A stretch of 64,000 bases of DNA from positions 2,418,001 through 2,482,000 of the forward strand of contig NZ_CP032550.1 of NCBI RefSeq assembly GCF_009735645.1. The letters are read 5' to 3'. Below, in pieces: positions 17,848 to 26,474 of this stretch. This DNA comes from Microbacterium oryzae (GTDB taxonomy: Bacteria; Actinomycetota; Actinomycetes; Actinomycetales; Microbacteriaceae). The first letter of the stretch is position 1, and each line of letters starts with the position of its first letter. The position numbers and the translations under genes were made by a program. The notes below the pieces were generated by a model, which saw only the letters and a program-made list of their open reading frames with translations, made no database searches and was not told the DNA's origin.

Positions 17848-18641
17848 CGGGCGGCCGCGGCCGCGGCGGCGTCCTCGACGAGAGCCCACACGCGGGCCGG
17901 GCTGCCGGTGCCGCCGACGATCGGCAGCGGCGAGACGATGAGCACCGCGCCGGTCGGCGGCAGCTCGGCGAGGTTCTGCAGCGACGTGATGCCGTACTTG
18001 TCGTTGCCGAGCAGGTGGTAGTGGGCGGGGAAGGGCGGGTCGAGCTCCGCGCCGCGGCCCGCGTCGATGCCGACGGTCTCCACGCCGAAGCCCGAGATCG
18101 GGCGCTCGGTCGCGAGCCACTCCGCCGCCCGCGCGGTGATGCCCGGCGTGTGCGAGCCGGTGTCGTCCGCGTTCAGGAACGCCTCCTGCGAATCGGCGTA
18201 CTGATCCCATCCGGTGCGGAACAGCAGCCATCCGTTCTCGGGCAGGCGACCGTGCTCGGCCTCCCACGCCTCGATGTCGGCGATGTCGAGGAGGTAGTCC
18301 GGGTCGGCCTCGGCCTCGGCGCGCTTGTCGATCACGACGGCGGGCCCGATGAGCCGCGCGGGCGGGATCTGCGACACGTCGTGCCCCTCGCGGCCTGAGA
18401 TCCAGTGCACGGGAGCGTCGATGTGCGTGCCGATGTGCTCGCCGGTGGTGACGTTGTGGTGCTTCCAGAACGGGCCCGGCTCGTCGTACGCGCTCACCTG
18501 CTCGAGGCGGAAGTCGACGAGGTTCGCGAACGGCTCCGGCAGGCGCAGGGTCGGCGTCTCGGCCGAGAGCGGGTTCGTGAGGTCGATGAAGCGGATGGCG
18601 CCGCCCGCGAGAGCGGACGTCAGCGAGTCGAGCAGGGACAA
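17844..18641 (-). CDS. Cyclase family protein (kynurenine formamidase-like metal hydrolase)
   Basis: A 265-residue protein from ATG 18641 with the family metal-binding motif HIGTHIDAPVHW (His69, His73, Asp75, His79) and an N-terminal FIDLTNPLSAETPTLRLP typical of the cyclase superfamily. Members hydrolyse amides or lactones with zinc or manganese; kynurenine formamidase and isatin hydrolase are known examples. It is the first gene of a two-gene operon with the TPP enzyme. The Ala/Arg-rich C-terminal tail (AAAAAAR) runs into the overlap. The substrate is unknown. Confidence 0.75.
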   Translation of the reverse strand: MSLLDSLTSALAGGAIRFIDLTNPLSAETPTLRLPEPFANLVDFRLEQVSAYDEPGPFWKHHNVTTGEHIGTHIDAPVHWISGREGHDVSQIPPARLIGPAVVIDKRAEAEADPDYLLDIADIEAWEAEHGRLPENGWLLFRTGWDQYADSQEAFLNADDTGSHTPGITARAAEWLATERPISGFGVETVGIDAGRGAELDPPFPAHYHLLGNDKYGITSLQNLAELPPTGAVLIVSPLPIVGGTGSPARVWALVEDAAAAAAAR

Positions 18642-18747
18642 GGGATGCTCCTTCCGGGCCGCGTCGTCGCGGCGATGCAGCAGTGCTGCGTCCAGTGAAG
18701 CGCATCCGCGCGGGGGAGCGGAAACCGGGGCGTCGCCTGGCGCGCGT

Positions 18748-19212
18748 TCAGCTCGACGGCAGGCGCTCGAGGATGTGCTCGGGCTCGCGCAGCATCGCGC
18801 GCGCGGCGGCGGTGCGGTGGAGGTACTCGACCGTGCGCTTCATGAGGTCGGCGCTCCGGCGGCTGTAGCCGACGACGTGGTGCGAGCCGACCTCCCACTC
18901 GTGCTCGACGCCCGGCACGCGGACCGTGACGTAGAAGGGGCGCACCTCGGGCGGATCGATGATGCTCACGAAGACGCCGGAGAGCAGCGGCATCACGACA
19001 TCCCCAACAGCCGGCACACGCCATCCGGTCGTCGGGATGTCGAGCTCGATGCTGCGCACGTCATGCCAGGCGGCCGACGCGCTCTCGCGGCCGTCCTTCA
19101 TGTAGCTGAGGCGATCGGGGCGCAGCAGCACGTGGGTGCCGCCGACATCCCCGAGAGCGAGGCCCTGGCCGTCCACCGGGGTCATGCCGGCGCGGTGTCG
19201 TCGCTTGGTCAT
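18748..19212 (-). CDS. Hypothetical protein, 154 aa
   Basis: A 154-residue soluble protein read from 19212, with a basic start (MTKRRHRAGMTPV; ATG 19185 is an alternative). The body is alternating beta strands (GGTHVLLRPDRLSYM, WHDVRSIELDIPTTGW, RPFYVTVRVPG, HEWEVGSHHVVGY) followed by a C-terminal helix (ADLMKRTVEYLHRTAAARAML). The order resembles PH-like folds seen in small actinobacterial proteins, but I do not recognise a family. It stands alone on the minus strand between the cyclase operon and a small acidic gene. Confidence 0.55.
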   Translation of the reverse strand: MTKRRHRAGMTPVDGQGLALGDVGGTHVLLRPDRLSYMKDGRESASAAWHDVRSIELDIPTTGWRVPAVGDVVMPLLSGVFVSIIDPPEVRPFYVTVRVPGVEHEWEVGSHHVVGYSRRSADLMKRTVEYLHRTAAARAMLREPEHILERLPSS

Positions 19213-19233
19213 CCCCCGATTGTCGCGGATGGC

Positions 19234-19404
19234 TCAGGCCGGCTCGTCGGGAGCGATGCCCATCCCGTCGAGGTGCGCCTGGCTGTCGTCGACGGACTCG
19301 GCGGAGGCCTCGTTCGTGCCGTTCGACGCCTCCTCCAGGTCGCTCGGCTGTCCGTCGTGGCTTGTGAGGGACTTGCTGTGCTCGTCTTTGTCGTCGTGGC
19401 TCAT
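19234..19404 (-). CDS. Small acidic hypothetical protein, 56 aa
   Basis: From ATG 19404: MSHDDKDEHSKSLTSH, then about 40 more residues rich in Asp, Glu, Ser and Asn, with no hydrophobic segment; probably disordered. An upstream in-frame ATG (19494) would add 30 residues overlapping a repeat element and is less likely. A similar-sized acidic gene lies at 39911-40084 on the same strand, at the other side of the 20-kb catabolic locus. Their sequences are not clearly homologous. Function unknown. Confidence 0.45.
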   Translation of the reverse strand: MSHDDKDEHSKSLTSHDGQPSDLEEASNGTNEASAESVDDSQAHLDGMGIAPDEPA

Positions 19405-19485
19405 GGCACCATCCGATCGCGGCTGGGCCCTGGTGTCACCGCCCTTGACAGGGTCGTGCGGCGTGGCGCTGGGCACTCGGGAGGA

Positions 19486-19539
19486 GAAGTGCACGGCGAA
19501 GGAGGAACTGCGCGGAATTCATCCTCCCGAGCGCACATC
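19486..19539 (+). repeat. Intergenic palindromic repeat, copy A
   Basis: Contains a 36-nt block (19501-19536) identical to the block at 39843-39878, in the same orientation. The element is an imperfect palindrome: outer arms GAAGTGCAC and GCGCACATC, inner arms GGAGGA and CATCCTCC, around the core GGAACTGCGCGGAATT. It lies 220 bp before the first gene of the peptide/hydroxyproline locus. Confidence 0.85.
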
Positions 19540-19681
19540 CCCTCCCGGATGCCGGCCGTCGGCTCCCAGGCGTCGGCCGTCAGCCCGCGCCCGCCCATGT
19601 TGCGCGCGCGTTACATCTGGGGCGCGGCTCGTGACGTTCTCGTTTCCCTGCTTCCGACGCGCCAAGAGGTCCGCTAGAAAG

Positions 19682-19702
19682 AGTGCAGTTGTACATTGCA
19701 CT
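19682..19702 (+). promoter_or_regulatory. Predicted operator: AGTGCA-N9-TGCACT palindrome with TTGTAC core
   Basis: AGTGCA at 19682-19687 and TGCACT at 19697-19702 are inverted, with GTTGTACAT between them. It overlaps the predicted -35 box of the operon promoter, so a bound repressor would block polymerase. The words TTGTAC and ATTGCA recur at 30691-30703, upstream of the hydroxyproline genes. The GntR/FCD regulator encoded at 33659 is the natural candidate ligand-responsive repressor. This assignment is inference. Confidence 0.5.
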
Positions 19703-19725
19703 CGCGTATTGCTCGCTGTAGTCTC
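19697..19725 (+). promoter_or_regulatory. Predicted sigma-70-type promoter of the peptide/hydroxyproline locus
   Basis: TTGCAC at 19697-19702 and TAGTCT at 19720-19725 are separated by 17 nt, about 42 bp before the GTG start of the substrate-binding protein. Such spacing suits a housekeeping promoter. It overlaps the palindrome at 19682-19702. Confidence 0.45.
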
Positions 19726-19766
19726 CCCATCATGCGATGGGGCACAAGGAAGGTAGGACCGACGCT

Positions 19767-21464
19767 GTGACTACGAAGATGAGGAAGGGCGCGCTCGCGC
19801 TGGGCGTGATCGGCGCTCTGCTTCTCACCGGCTGCGCCGGTGGCGGCGGTGGCGAAGAGCCGGCCGCCAACCAGGAGACGACGGGGCCCCAGTCCGGCGG
19901 CACCGTGCACATGCTGCAGAACGCGGACTTCTCGTACCTCGACCCCGCGCGGGGCTGGGACGGCGGCGTCAACGCGTTCTACCGCCTGCTCTACCGCGGG
20001 CTCACGATGCAGACCTCGGGTGACGCCGAAGACCCGAACGCGATCGTCCCCGACATGGCGACGGGGCTGGGCGAGGCGTCCGATGACGGCCTGACCTGGA
20101 CCTACACGCTGAAGGACGGACTCAAGTTCGACAACGGCGACCCGATCACCTCGGCCGAGGTGAAGTTCGGCATCTCGCGTGCCTGGGACCCCGACATCGG
20201 CATCGGCTCGCCGTACCTGAAGATGGTCATCGACGCTCCGGAGGACTACCAGGGCCCGTACGTCTCCGGTGACCTCCCGACGATCGAGACGCCGGACGAG
20301 AAGACCATCGTCTTCCACCTGAAGGCGCCGTTCCCCGAGTTCGACAACGTGCTCTCGCAGGCCAACGCCGTGCCGTTCCCGGAGGGCACCGGCGCGGGCG
20401 ACGAGTTCATCAGCGACGTGATCGCCTCGGGCCCGTACACGCTCGACAGCTACACGCCGGGCAGCTCGATCCGCCTCGTGCGCAACGAGAACTGGGACCC
20501 CGAGACCGACGAGGTGCGCAAGGCGTACCCCGACGCGTGGGAGTTCGAGATCGGCATCGACCCCGCCACGATCGACGAGCGGATGATCGCCGGCCAGGGC
20601 AGCGACGCCAGCGCGATCGCCTCCAAGATCAGCGGCTCGTCGCTCCCGCGTCTGCAGACGCCGGAGCTGCAGGAGCGCACCATCTCGGCGGACGCGTACT
20701 GCACGACCTACATGTCGATGAACACGTCGAAGGCGCCGTTCGACGACGTGAAGGTCCGCCAGGCCGTGAACTGGGCGATCGACCGGGCCACCGTGCAGAA
20801 CGCCTCGGGCGGTAACCAGCTGGCGGATGTCGCGACCGCGATCATCCCGCCGGCCGTCACCGGCCACAAGGAGTTCGACCTCTACCCGAGCGAAGGCCAC
20901 GCGGGCGACCCCGAGAAGGCCAAGGAGCTGCTCGCCGAGGCCGGCATGCCGGATGGGTTCGAGTTCACCCTCGACATCCGCTCGCAGCCGACCGCGCAGG
21001 CGCAGGCCGAGGCCATCCAGCAGTCGCTCGAGAAGATCGGCGTGACGGCGAACCTCAACGTCATCGACACCTCGATCTACTACGAGACGATCGCGACGCC
21101 GGCGAAGCAGAACGACGCCGCCATCACCGGCTGGTGCCCGGACTGGGCGTCCAGCGCGAGCACGTTCATCCCGCCGCTCTTCGACGGTCGCAACATCGTC
21201 GACCGCGGCAACCAGAACCTCGCTCAGCTGAACGACCCCGAGATCAACCAGCGCATCGACGAGATCCGCGCCATGGAGGACCCGCAGGAGGCTGCGACCG
21301 CCTGGGGCGAGCTCGACGAGCAGATCATGGAGCTCTCGCCGATCGCACCGCTCGTGCTCGAGAAGGGCATCTTCCTCCCGGGCGAGAACATCACGAACTA
21401 CTACCCCAGCACGAACATGACCGATCTCACGATCGTCGGGCTCAAGGACCCCGCGAAGAGCTGA
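19767..21464 (+). CDS. Peptide ABC transporter substrate-binding lipoprotein (SBP family 5)
   Basis: A 565-residue lipoprotein. It has a basic start, a hydrophobic signal (GALALGVIGALLL) and lipobox LLLTGCAG (lipidated Cys23), then a Gly/Glu-rich tether. The mature part is DppA/OppA-like: VHMLQNADFSYLDPARGWDG, TYTLKDGLKFDNGDPITS and KVRQAVNWAIDR. The start is GTG 19767 behind AAGGTAGGA at 19748-19756. It is the first gene of the 20-kb unit, so it should capture the (glyco)peptide outside the membrane for the permease pair that follows. Family 5 also includes sugar and nickel binders; the peptide assignment rests on downstream peptidases. Confidence 0.85.
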   Translation: MTTKMRKGALALGVIGALLLTGCAGGGGGEEPAANQETTGPQSGGTVHMLQNADFSYLDPARGWDGGVNAFYRLLYRGLTMQTSGDAEDPNAIVPDMATGLGEASDDGLTWTYTLKDGLKFDNGDPITSAEVKFGISRAWDPDIGIGSPYLKMVIDAPEDYQGPYVSGDLPTIETPDEKTIVFHLKAPFPEFDNVLSQANAVPFPEGTGAGDEFISDVIASGPYTLDSYTPGSSIRLVRNENWDPETDEVRKAYPDAWEFEIGIDPATIDERMIAGQGSDASAIASKISGSSLPRLQTPELQERTISADAYCTTYMSMNTSKAPFDDVKVRQAVNWAIDRATVQNASGGNQLADVATAIIPPAVTGHKEFDLYPSEGHAGDPEKAKELLAEAGMPDGFEFTLDIRSQPTAQAQAEAIQQSLEKIGVTANLNVIDTSIYYETIATPAKQNDAAITGWCPDWASSASTFIPPLFDGRNIVDRGNQNLAQLNDPEINQRIDEIRAMEDPQEAATAWGELDEQIMELSPIAPLVLEKGIFLPGENITNYYPSTNMTDLTIVGLKDPAKS

Positions 21465-21465
21465 G

Positions 21466-22437
21466 ATGACCGTCACCTCGACTGGAATCGAGGCTGAGAC
21501 CCCGGCCGTCGGCGACCCCGCGCACATGCGCACGGAGTCGCCGACGGCCCCGGGCCGTCGCCTGCTCCGCGCCTTCGCCACCGATGTGCCCGCCGTGCTC
21601 TCCACGGGCTACATCGTCGTCATGGTCCTCGCGGCCATCTTCGCTCCGCTCATCGTCGCCGTCAGCGGCTGGGGACCGTACGAGTTCGACCAGACCGCCA
21701 TCGACCCGAACCTCGGCGCCATCCCGGTCGGCCCGCTCGGCGGCATCAGCGCACAGCACTGGTTCGGGGTGGAGCCCGGCAGCGGACGCGACATCTTCGC
21801 GCGCATCGTCTACGGCGCGCGCGTCTCCCTCACCGTCGCACTCAGCGCGACGGTCCTCACGACCATCCTCGGCGTGGTCTTCGGACTGCTCGCCGGCTAC
21901 CTCGGCGGCTTCGTCGACACCGTCATCTCACGCGTCATGGAGTTCCTCATGGCGTTCCCCGCGCTGATCTTCATGATCGCCATCCTCTCCGCGCTCCCCG
22001 CGGACAACCGCGTGCTGCTGCTGGTGCTCGTCATCTCGCTGTTCGGATGGCCGTACCTCGCGCGCATCGTGCGCTCGCAGACGCTCTCCCTCAAGGAGCG
22101 CGAGTTCGTCGAGTCCGCCAAGGCCTCCGGAGCGACGCACGTGCAGATCATCTTCCGGGAGATCCTCCCGAACCTGCAGTCGACCATCATCGTCATGGCG
22201 ACCCTGGCCGTGCCCGGCTACGTCGGAACGGAGGCGGGCCTGTCGTTCCTCGGCGTCGGCGTCGTGCCGCCCACCCCGAGCTGGGGCCAGATGATCGCGT
22301 CGGCCGCCCCCTGGTACGCGGTCGACCCGATGTACTTCGTCATCCCCGGCGCCTTCCTGTTCCTGCTCGTGATGTCGTTCACGACGCTCGGAGACCGGGT
22401 GCGCGTCATCGTCGGCAGCGGAGAGGTGCGCGCGTGA
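21466..22437 (+). CDS. Peptide ABC transporter permease (DppC type)
   Basis: A 323-residue inner-membrane permease. It begins 1 nt after the binding-protein stop. It has a cytoplasmic N-tail, a first span near residue 45, then FGVEPGSGRDIFARIVYGARVSL and the EAA loop FVESAKASGATHVQIIFREILPN, which docks on the ATPases. About six spans are visible, ending FLLVMSFTTLGDRVRVI. In most dpp operons the B-type permease comes first; here the C-type precedes it. Confidence 0.87.
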   Translation: MTVTSTGIEAETPAVGDPAHMRTESPTAPGRRLLRAFATDVPAVLSTGYIVVMVLAAIFAPLIVAVSGWGPYEFDQTAIDPNLGAIPVGPLGGISAQHWFGVEPGSGRDIFARIVYGARVSLTVALSATVLTTILGVVFGLLAGYLGGFVDTVISRVMEFLMAFPALIFMIAILSALPADNRVLLLVLVISLFGWPYLARIVRSQTLSLKEREFVESAKASGATHVQIIFREILPNLQSTIIVMATLAVPGYVGTEAGLSFLGVGVVPPTPSWGQMIASAAPWYAVDPMYFVIPGAFLFLLVMSFTTLGDRVRVIVGSGEVRA

Positions 22438-23432
22438 CCCGTCTGATCATCTCGCGTCTGCTCGGGATGGCCCTGGTGCTGTTCCTGGTGACGCTGTTCA
22501 CCTACGTCATCTTCTTCGTGCTGTCGCCGGACCCGGCCGTGCAGATCTGCGGCAAGAACTGCACACCCGACCGCATCGACCAGATCCGGACGAGCCTCGG
22601 ACTCGACGAGCCGTTCTGGACGCAGTTCTTCACGTACGTCGGCGGGCTCTTCGCGGGCCGCACGTTCGTCGTCGCCGGCGCGGACGTCGCCTGCTCCGCG
22701 CCGTGCCTCGGCTACTCGTTCCAGACCAGTCAGCTCGTCGGCGACATGATCGTGCAGCGCCTCCCGATCTCCGCGACGATCGCCATCGGCGCCGCGGTGC
22801 TGTGGGTGCTCGGCGGCGTGACCTCGGGCGTGCTGAGCGCCGTGAAGGAGGGGCGCTTCCTCGACCGCTTCTTCGCCGGCCTCACCCTCGGCTCGATGTC
22901 CATCCCGAACTACGTCCTCGCGCTCGCGCTGCAGTTCGTCCTCGTCGTCGCGCTGGGATGGCTGCCGTTTCCGCAGGCCGTGCGCTTCGGCGACGACCCG
23001 GGGCGCTGGTTCTTGAACTTCATCATGCCGTGGATCGTGCTCGCGATCGGATACGCCGCGGTCTACACGCGGCTCACCCGCGCCAACGTCATCGAGACGA
23101 TGCAGGAGAACTTCGTGCGCACCGCGCGGGCGAAGGGCCTGGCGCCGAGCCTCGTCTGGCGGCGCCACGCGCTGCGCCCCGCCCTCACCCCGATCGTCAC
23201 GATCTTCGGCATGGACATCGCAGGCCTCCTCGGCGGTGCGGTCATCACCGAGACCGTGTTCGGCCTCAACGGCGTGGGCAAGCTCACCGCCGACTCGATC
23301 TCGAGCAACGACCAGCCCGTCATCATGGCGGTCACGCTGCTGTCGGCCTTCTTCGTGATCGTCGGCAACCTCGTCGTCGATCTGCTCTACTCCGCGATCG
23401 ACCCGCGCGTCCGGACAGGAGCGAAGGCATGA
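22434..23432 (+). CDS. Peptide ABC transporter permease (DppB type)
   Basis: A 332-residue permease with a GTG start at 22434 overlapping the previous stop by 4 nt. The N-terminus LIISRLLGMALVLFLVTLFTYVIFF is the typical first span of DppB. The segment RIDQIRTSLGLDEPFWTQFFTYV is also characteristic. The EAA loop is FVRTARAKGLAPSLVWRRHALRPALTP. The periplasmic loop carries four cysteines (QICGKNCTPD and ADVACSAPCLGY), more than usual, perhaps forming disulfides. Confidence 0.87.
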   Translation: MTRLIISRLLGMALVLFLVTLFTYVIFFVLSPDPAVQICGKNCTPDRIDQIRTSLGLDEPFWTQFFTYVGGLFAGRTFVVAGADVACSAPCLGYSFQTSQLVGDMIVQRLPISATIAIGAAVLWVLGGVTSGVLSAVKEGRFLDRFFAGLTLGSMSIPNYVLALALQFVLVVALGWLPFPQAVRFGDDPGRWFLNFIMPWIVLAIGYAAVYTRLTRANVIETMQENFVRTARAKGLAPSLVWRRHALRPALTPIVTIFGMDIAGLLGGAVITETVFGLNGVGKLTADSISSNDQPVIMAVTLLSAFFVIVGNLVVDLLYSAIDPRVRTGAKA

Positions 23433-24295
23433 ACGCCGCGACCACGAACCAGGGCCCACTCCTCACGGTCGACGACCTCACCGTCTCGTTCACCACGGCC
23501 AAGGGGCGCGCCGACGTCGTGAAGAACCTGAGCTTCTCGGTGCCCCGCGGTGGCGCCCTCGGCATCGTGGGGGAGTCGGGGTCGGGCAAGTCGATGACGA
23601 GCCTCGCGGTGATGGGCCTGCTGCCGAAGGGCGGCAGCGCCACCGGCCGCATCTCCTTCGACGGCCGTGAGCTGACCTCGCTCCCCGAGCGCGAGATGCG
23701 CGGCGTGCGCGGCGACCGGATCGCGATGATCTTCCAGGACCCGCTGTCGTCGCTCAACCCGTACTACAAGGTCGGCACGCAGATCGTCGAGGCGTACCTC
23801 TCCCACCGCAGCGGGGTGTCCCGGCGGGAGGCGCGGCGCGTGGCGATCGAGGCGCTCGAGCGCGTGCACATCCGCGACGCCGCCCAGCGCATCGACCACT
23901 ACCCGCACCAGTTCTCCGGCGGCATGCGCCAGCGCATCATGATCGCCATGGCGCTGAGCATGGAGCCCGACCTCATCATCGCCGACGAGCCCACGACCGC
24001 ACTCGACGTCACGGTGCAGGCGCAGATCCTCGACCTCCTGTCGGAGATCCGGAAGGACACCGGCGCGAGCCTCATCCTCATCACCCACGACCTCGCGGTC
24101 GTGAGCGAGGTCACCGACGACATCGTCGTCATGCGCGAGGGCGCGGTGGTCGAGCAGGGGACGACCGAGCAGGTGTTCAGCGATCCGCAGGCCGACTACA
24201 CCCGCCGGCTGCTCGATGCCGTGCCGCGCATCGACGACGAGATCGGGACGCTGCGGACCACGGCCATCCCGACCGTGACAGGAGGAACCCGATGA
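23429..24295 (+). CDS. Peptide ABC transporter ATPase (DppD/OppD type)
   Basis: A 288-residue ATPase with an ATGA overlap to the permease gene. Motifs are Walker [10 protein letters not shown]-loop [12 protein letters not shown], signature FSGGMRQR, Walker [13 protein letters not shown] and the switch His in ITHDLAVV. The C-terminal [11 protein letters not shown] is typical of the Opp/Dpp subfamily. The usual iron-sulfur cysteines after this motif in some DppD proteins are absent. It pairs with the next gene as a heterodimer. Confidence 0.88.
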   Translation: MNAATTNQGPLLTVDDLTVSFTTAKGRADVVKNLSFSVPRGGALGIVGESGSGKSMTSLAVMGLLPKGGSATGRISFDGRELTSLPEREMRGVRGDRIAMIFQDPLSSLNPYYKVGTQIVEAYLSHRSGVSRREARRVAIEALERVHIRDAAQRIDHYPHQFSGGMRQRIMIAMALSMEPDLIIADEPTTALDVTVQAQILDLLSEIRKDTGASLILITHDLAVVSEVTDDIVVMREGAVVEQGTTEQVFSDPQADYTRRLLDAVPRIDDEIGTLRTTAIPTVTGGTR

Positions 24296-25191
24296 GCGCC
24301 GCTCCGCTGTCGACCGAGACCCCGCTGTGCCGCGCCACGGGGCTCGTGAAGGACTTCGCCACCGGCCGGGCAACCGTGCTCGGCACGAAGAAGTCGTTCC
24401 GCGCCGTCGATGACGTGTCGCTGGAGATCCGCCGCGGCGAGACGATGGCGCTCGTGGGGGAGTCCGGGTCGGGCAAGTCGACGACGGCCCGCCTGGTCGC
24501 GCGCCTCATGGAGGTCGACGGCGGCACGATCGAGTTCGAGGGGCAGGATGTGACGGCGCTCCGCGGACGCGAGCTGCACGACTTCCGCGGGAAGGTGCAG
24601 GTCATCTTCCAGGACCCGTTCTCGTCGCTGAACCCGCGGCACTCGGTCGAGCGCCTCGTGACCGCGCCCCTTGTCTACCAGGGGCGGAAGATCCCCGGCG
24701 GCGCGCGGGCGTTCACGCGCTCGCTCATGGAGCGCGTGGGGCTCAACCCCGACTTCTCCGACCGCCTCCCCTCGCAGTTCTCCGGCGGTCAGGCGCAGCG
24801 CATCGGCATCGCCCGCGCGCTGGCCGTCGGCCCGAAGCTCGTCATCTGCGATGAGGCCGTCTCCGCGCTCGACGTGTCGGTGCAGGCGCAGGTCATCAAC
24901 CTGCTGCGCGATCTGCAGGCCGACGAGGGCTTCGGCTACCTCTTCATCGCGCATGACCTCGCCGTCGTCCGGCAGATCGCCACGCGCGTCGCCGTGATGA
25001 GCCAGGGCCGGATCGTCGAGACCGGCGAGCGCGACGCGATCTTCGAGTCGCCGCAGCACGAGTACACGCGCACGCTGCTGAGCGCTGTGCCGCGGATCAA
25101 CCCCGAGTGGGACCGCCGACGCCGCGAGGCGGAGCGGCGGCGCGAGGAGAGCGCGGCGCACGGCGTGCCCGCGGCGGAGGGAGCCCGATGA
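24292..25191 (+). CDS. Peptide ABC transporter ATPase (DppF/OppF type)
   Basis: A 299-residue second ATPase with an ATGA overlap to the previous gene. Motifs are Walker [10 protein letters not shown]-loop VIFQDPFSSLNPRHSV, signature FSGGQAQRIG, Walker B LVICDEAVSALD and IAHDLAVV. The last 25 residues are unusually Arg/Glu-rich. With the binding protein, two permeases and the first ATPase it completes a five-part importer. The order (A-C-B-D-F) and overlaps show a single operon. Confidence 0.88.
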   Translation: MSAAPLSTETPLCRATGLVKDFATGRATVLGTKKSFRAVDDVSLEIRRGETMALVGESGSGKSTTARLVARLMEVDGGTIEFEGQDVTALRGRELHDFRGKVQVIFQDPFSSLNPRHSVERLVTAPLVYQGRKIPGGARAFTRSLMERVGLNPDFSDRLPSQFSGGQAQRIGIARALAVGPKLVICDEAVSALDVSVQAQVINLLRDLQADEGFGYLFIAHDLAVVRQIATRVAVMSQGRIVETGERDAIFESPQHEYTRTLLSAVPRINPEWDRRRREAERRREESAAHGVPAAEGAR

Positions 25192-26474
25192 CCACCTCTT
25201 ACCTGCTGCGCGGGATGCGCGCGCGCGAGCAGCGTGTGACGGTGCCCCTCGACTGGACCCAGCCCGACGGCGAGAGCATCGAGCTGCTCGTCCGCGAGCT
25301 CGTCGACCCCGAGCGCGACCATCCCGAGACGCCGTTGCTCACCTACCTGCAGGGCGGCCCGGGCGGCGCGAACCCGCGCCCGCTCGCGCGCGACGGCTGG
25401 ATCGCCGAGGCGCTCGACACCTACCGCGTCGTGCTCGTCGACCAGCGGGGCACCGGCGGATCCACTCCGCTCGACGCCCGCGTCGTGGCCGAGCGGGGGG
25501 ATGGCCGCGCCGGCGCGGACTTCCTCGCCCACTTCCGCGCGGACTCCATCGTGCGGGACCTCGAGCACGTGCGGCAGGAGCTGTACGAGGGCCGGCGCTG
25601 GGCGACGCTCGCGCAGAGCTACGGCGGCTGGATCACGCTGACGTACCTGTCGTTCGCTCCGGAGGGCCTGGCCGCGAGCTACATCTGCGGGGGCGTCCCC
25701 GGCACGCCGCCGCGGGCGAGCGAGGTCTACCGGCGCACGTTCGACCGCGTCGCGACGAAGACGGCGGAGCTCTACCGGCGCTACCCCGACGACGTCGGGC
25801 GGGTGGCGGAGATCGCCGACGCGCTCGCCGCGGGCGACGTGCTGCTGCCCGACGGCGACGTCCTCACCGTCCGCCGCTTCCAGGCGCTCGGCATCGACAT
25901 GGGGATGAAGCCCGGTCACGAGCGTCTGCACTGGCTCATCGAGAAGGCGTTCGTGCGCCCTGGCCGGTTCTCCGACGCGTTCCTGCAGGATGTCATGGCG
26001 CTCAGCTCGACCGCGGGCAACCCGCTGTTCTGGACGCTGCAGGAGACGCTCTACGGCGATCCCTCGAGCGGTGCCACCGGCTGGGCCGCTCAGGCCGAGC
26101 GCGACCGCCGCCCCGCCTTCGACGAGGATCGGCGGCCGCTGCTGTTCACGGGCGAGATGGCCTTCCCGTGGATGTTCGACGAGATCCGCGTGCTGCGCGG
26201 CTTCGCACCGGCCGTGCACGAGCTCGCCGCGCGCACGGACTGGGGTCCTCTGTACGACCTCGACCGGCTCGCGGCCAACGAGGTGCCGGTCGCCGCCGCC
26301 GTGTACTTCGACGACATGTACGTCGATGCGGGGCTGCAGCTCGACACCCTCGGCCGGCTCGGCAACGCCGGCTGGTGGGTCACCAACGAATACGAACACG
26401 ACGGCATCGGCTCGGGGCGCACCTTCACGCACCTCCGGGAGATCGTCCGCGACCGCGGAGGAGAGACAGCATGA
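25188..26474 (+). CDS. Alpha/beta hydrolase, proline iminopeptidase-like (S33)
   Basis: A 428-residue cytosolic enzyme from ATG 25188 (4-nt overlap). S33 features are the oxyanion loop LQGGPGGANPRPL (56-60), VLVDQRGTGGS (84-92) and the nucleophile in AQSYGGW (Ser144). Family members remove N-terminal proline (and often hydroxyproline) from peptides. The catalytic His is probably in NEYEHDGIG near the C-terminus. Immediately after a peptide importer and before an Xaa-Pro peptidase, it is expected to free Pro or Hyp from imported peptides. No signal peptide is present. Confidence 0.82.
   Translation: MTTSYLLRGMRAREQRVTVPLDWTQPDGESIELLVRELVDPERDHPETPLLTYLQGGPGGANPRPLARDGWIAEALDTYRVVLVDQRGTGGSTPLDARVVAERGDGRAGADFLAHFRADSIVRDLEHVRQELYEGRRWATLAQSYGGWITLTYLSFAPEGLAASYICGGVPGTPPRASEVYRRTFDRVATKTAELYRRYPDDVGRVAEIADALAAGDVLLPDGDVLTVRRFQALGIDMGMKPGHERLHWLIEKAFVRPGRFSDAFLQDVMALSSTAGNPLFWTLQETLYGDPSSGATGWAAQAERDRRPAFDEDRRPLLFTGEMAFPWMFDEIRVLRGFAPAVHELAARTDWGPLYDLDRLAANEVPVAAAVYFDDMYVDAGLQLDTLGRLGNAGWWVTNEYEHDGIGSGRTFTHLREIVRDRGGETA

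Noticed and set aside
19674..21605. Long antisense frame opposite the substrate-binding protein
   Set aside because: Third-position GC bias creates long stop-free frames. The opposite strand encodes a clear lipoprotein with lipobox and SBP-5 motifs.
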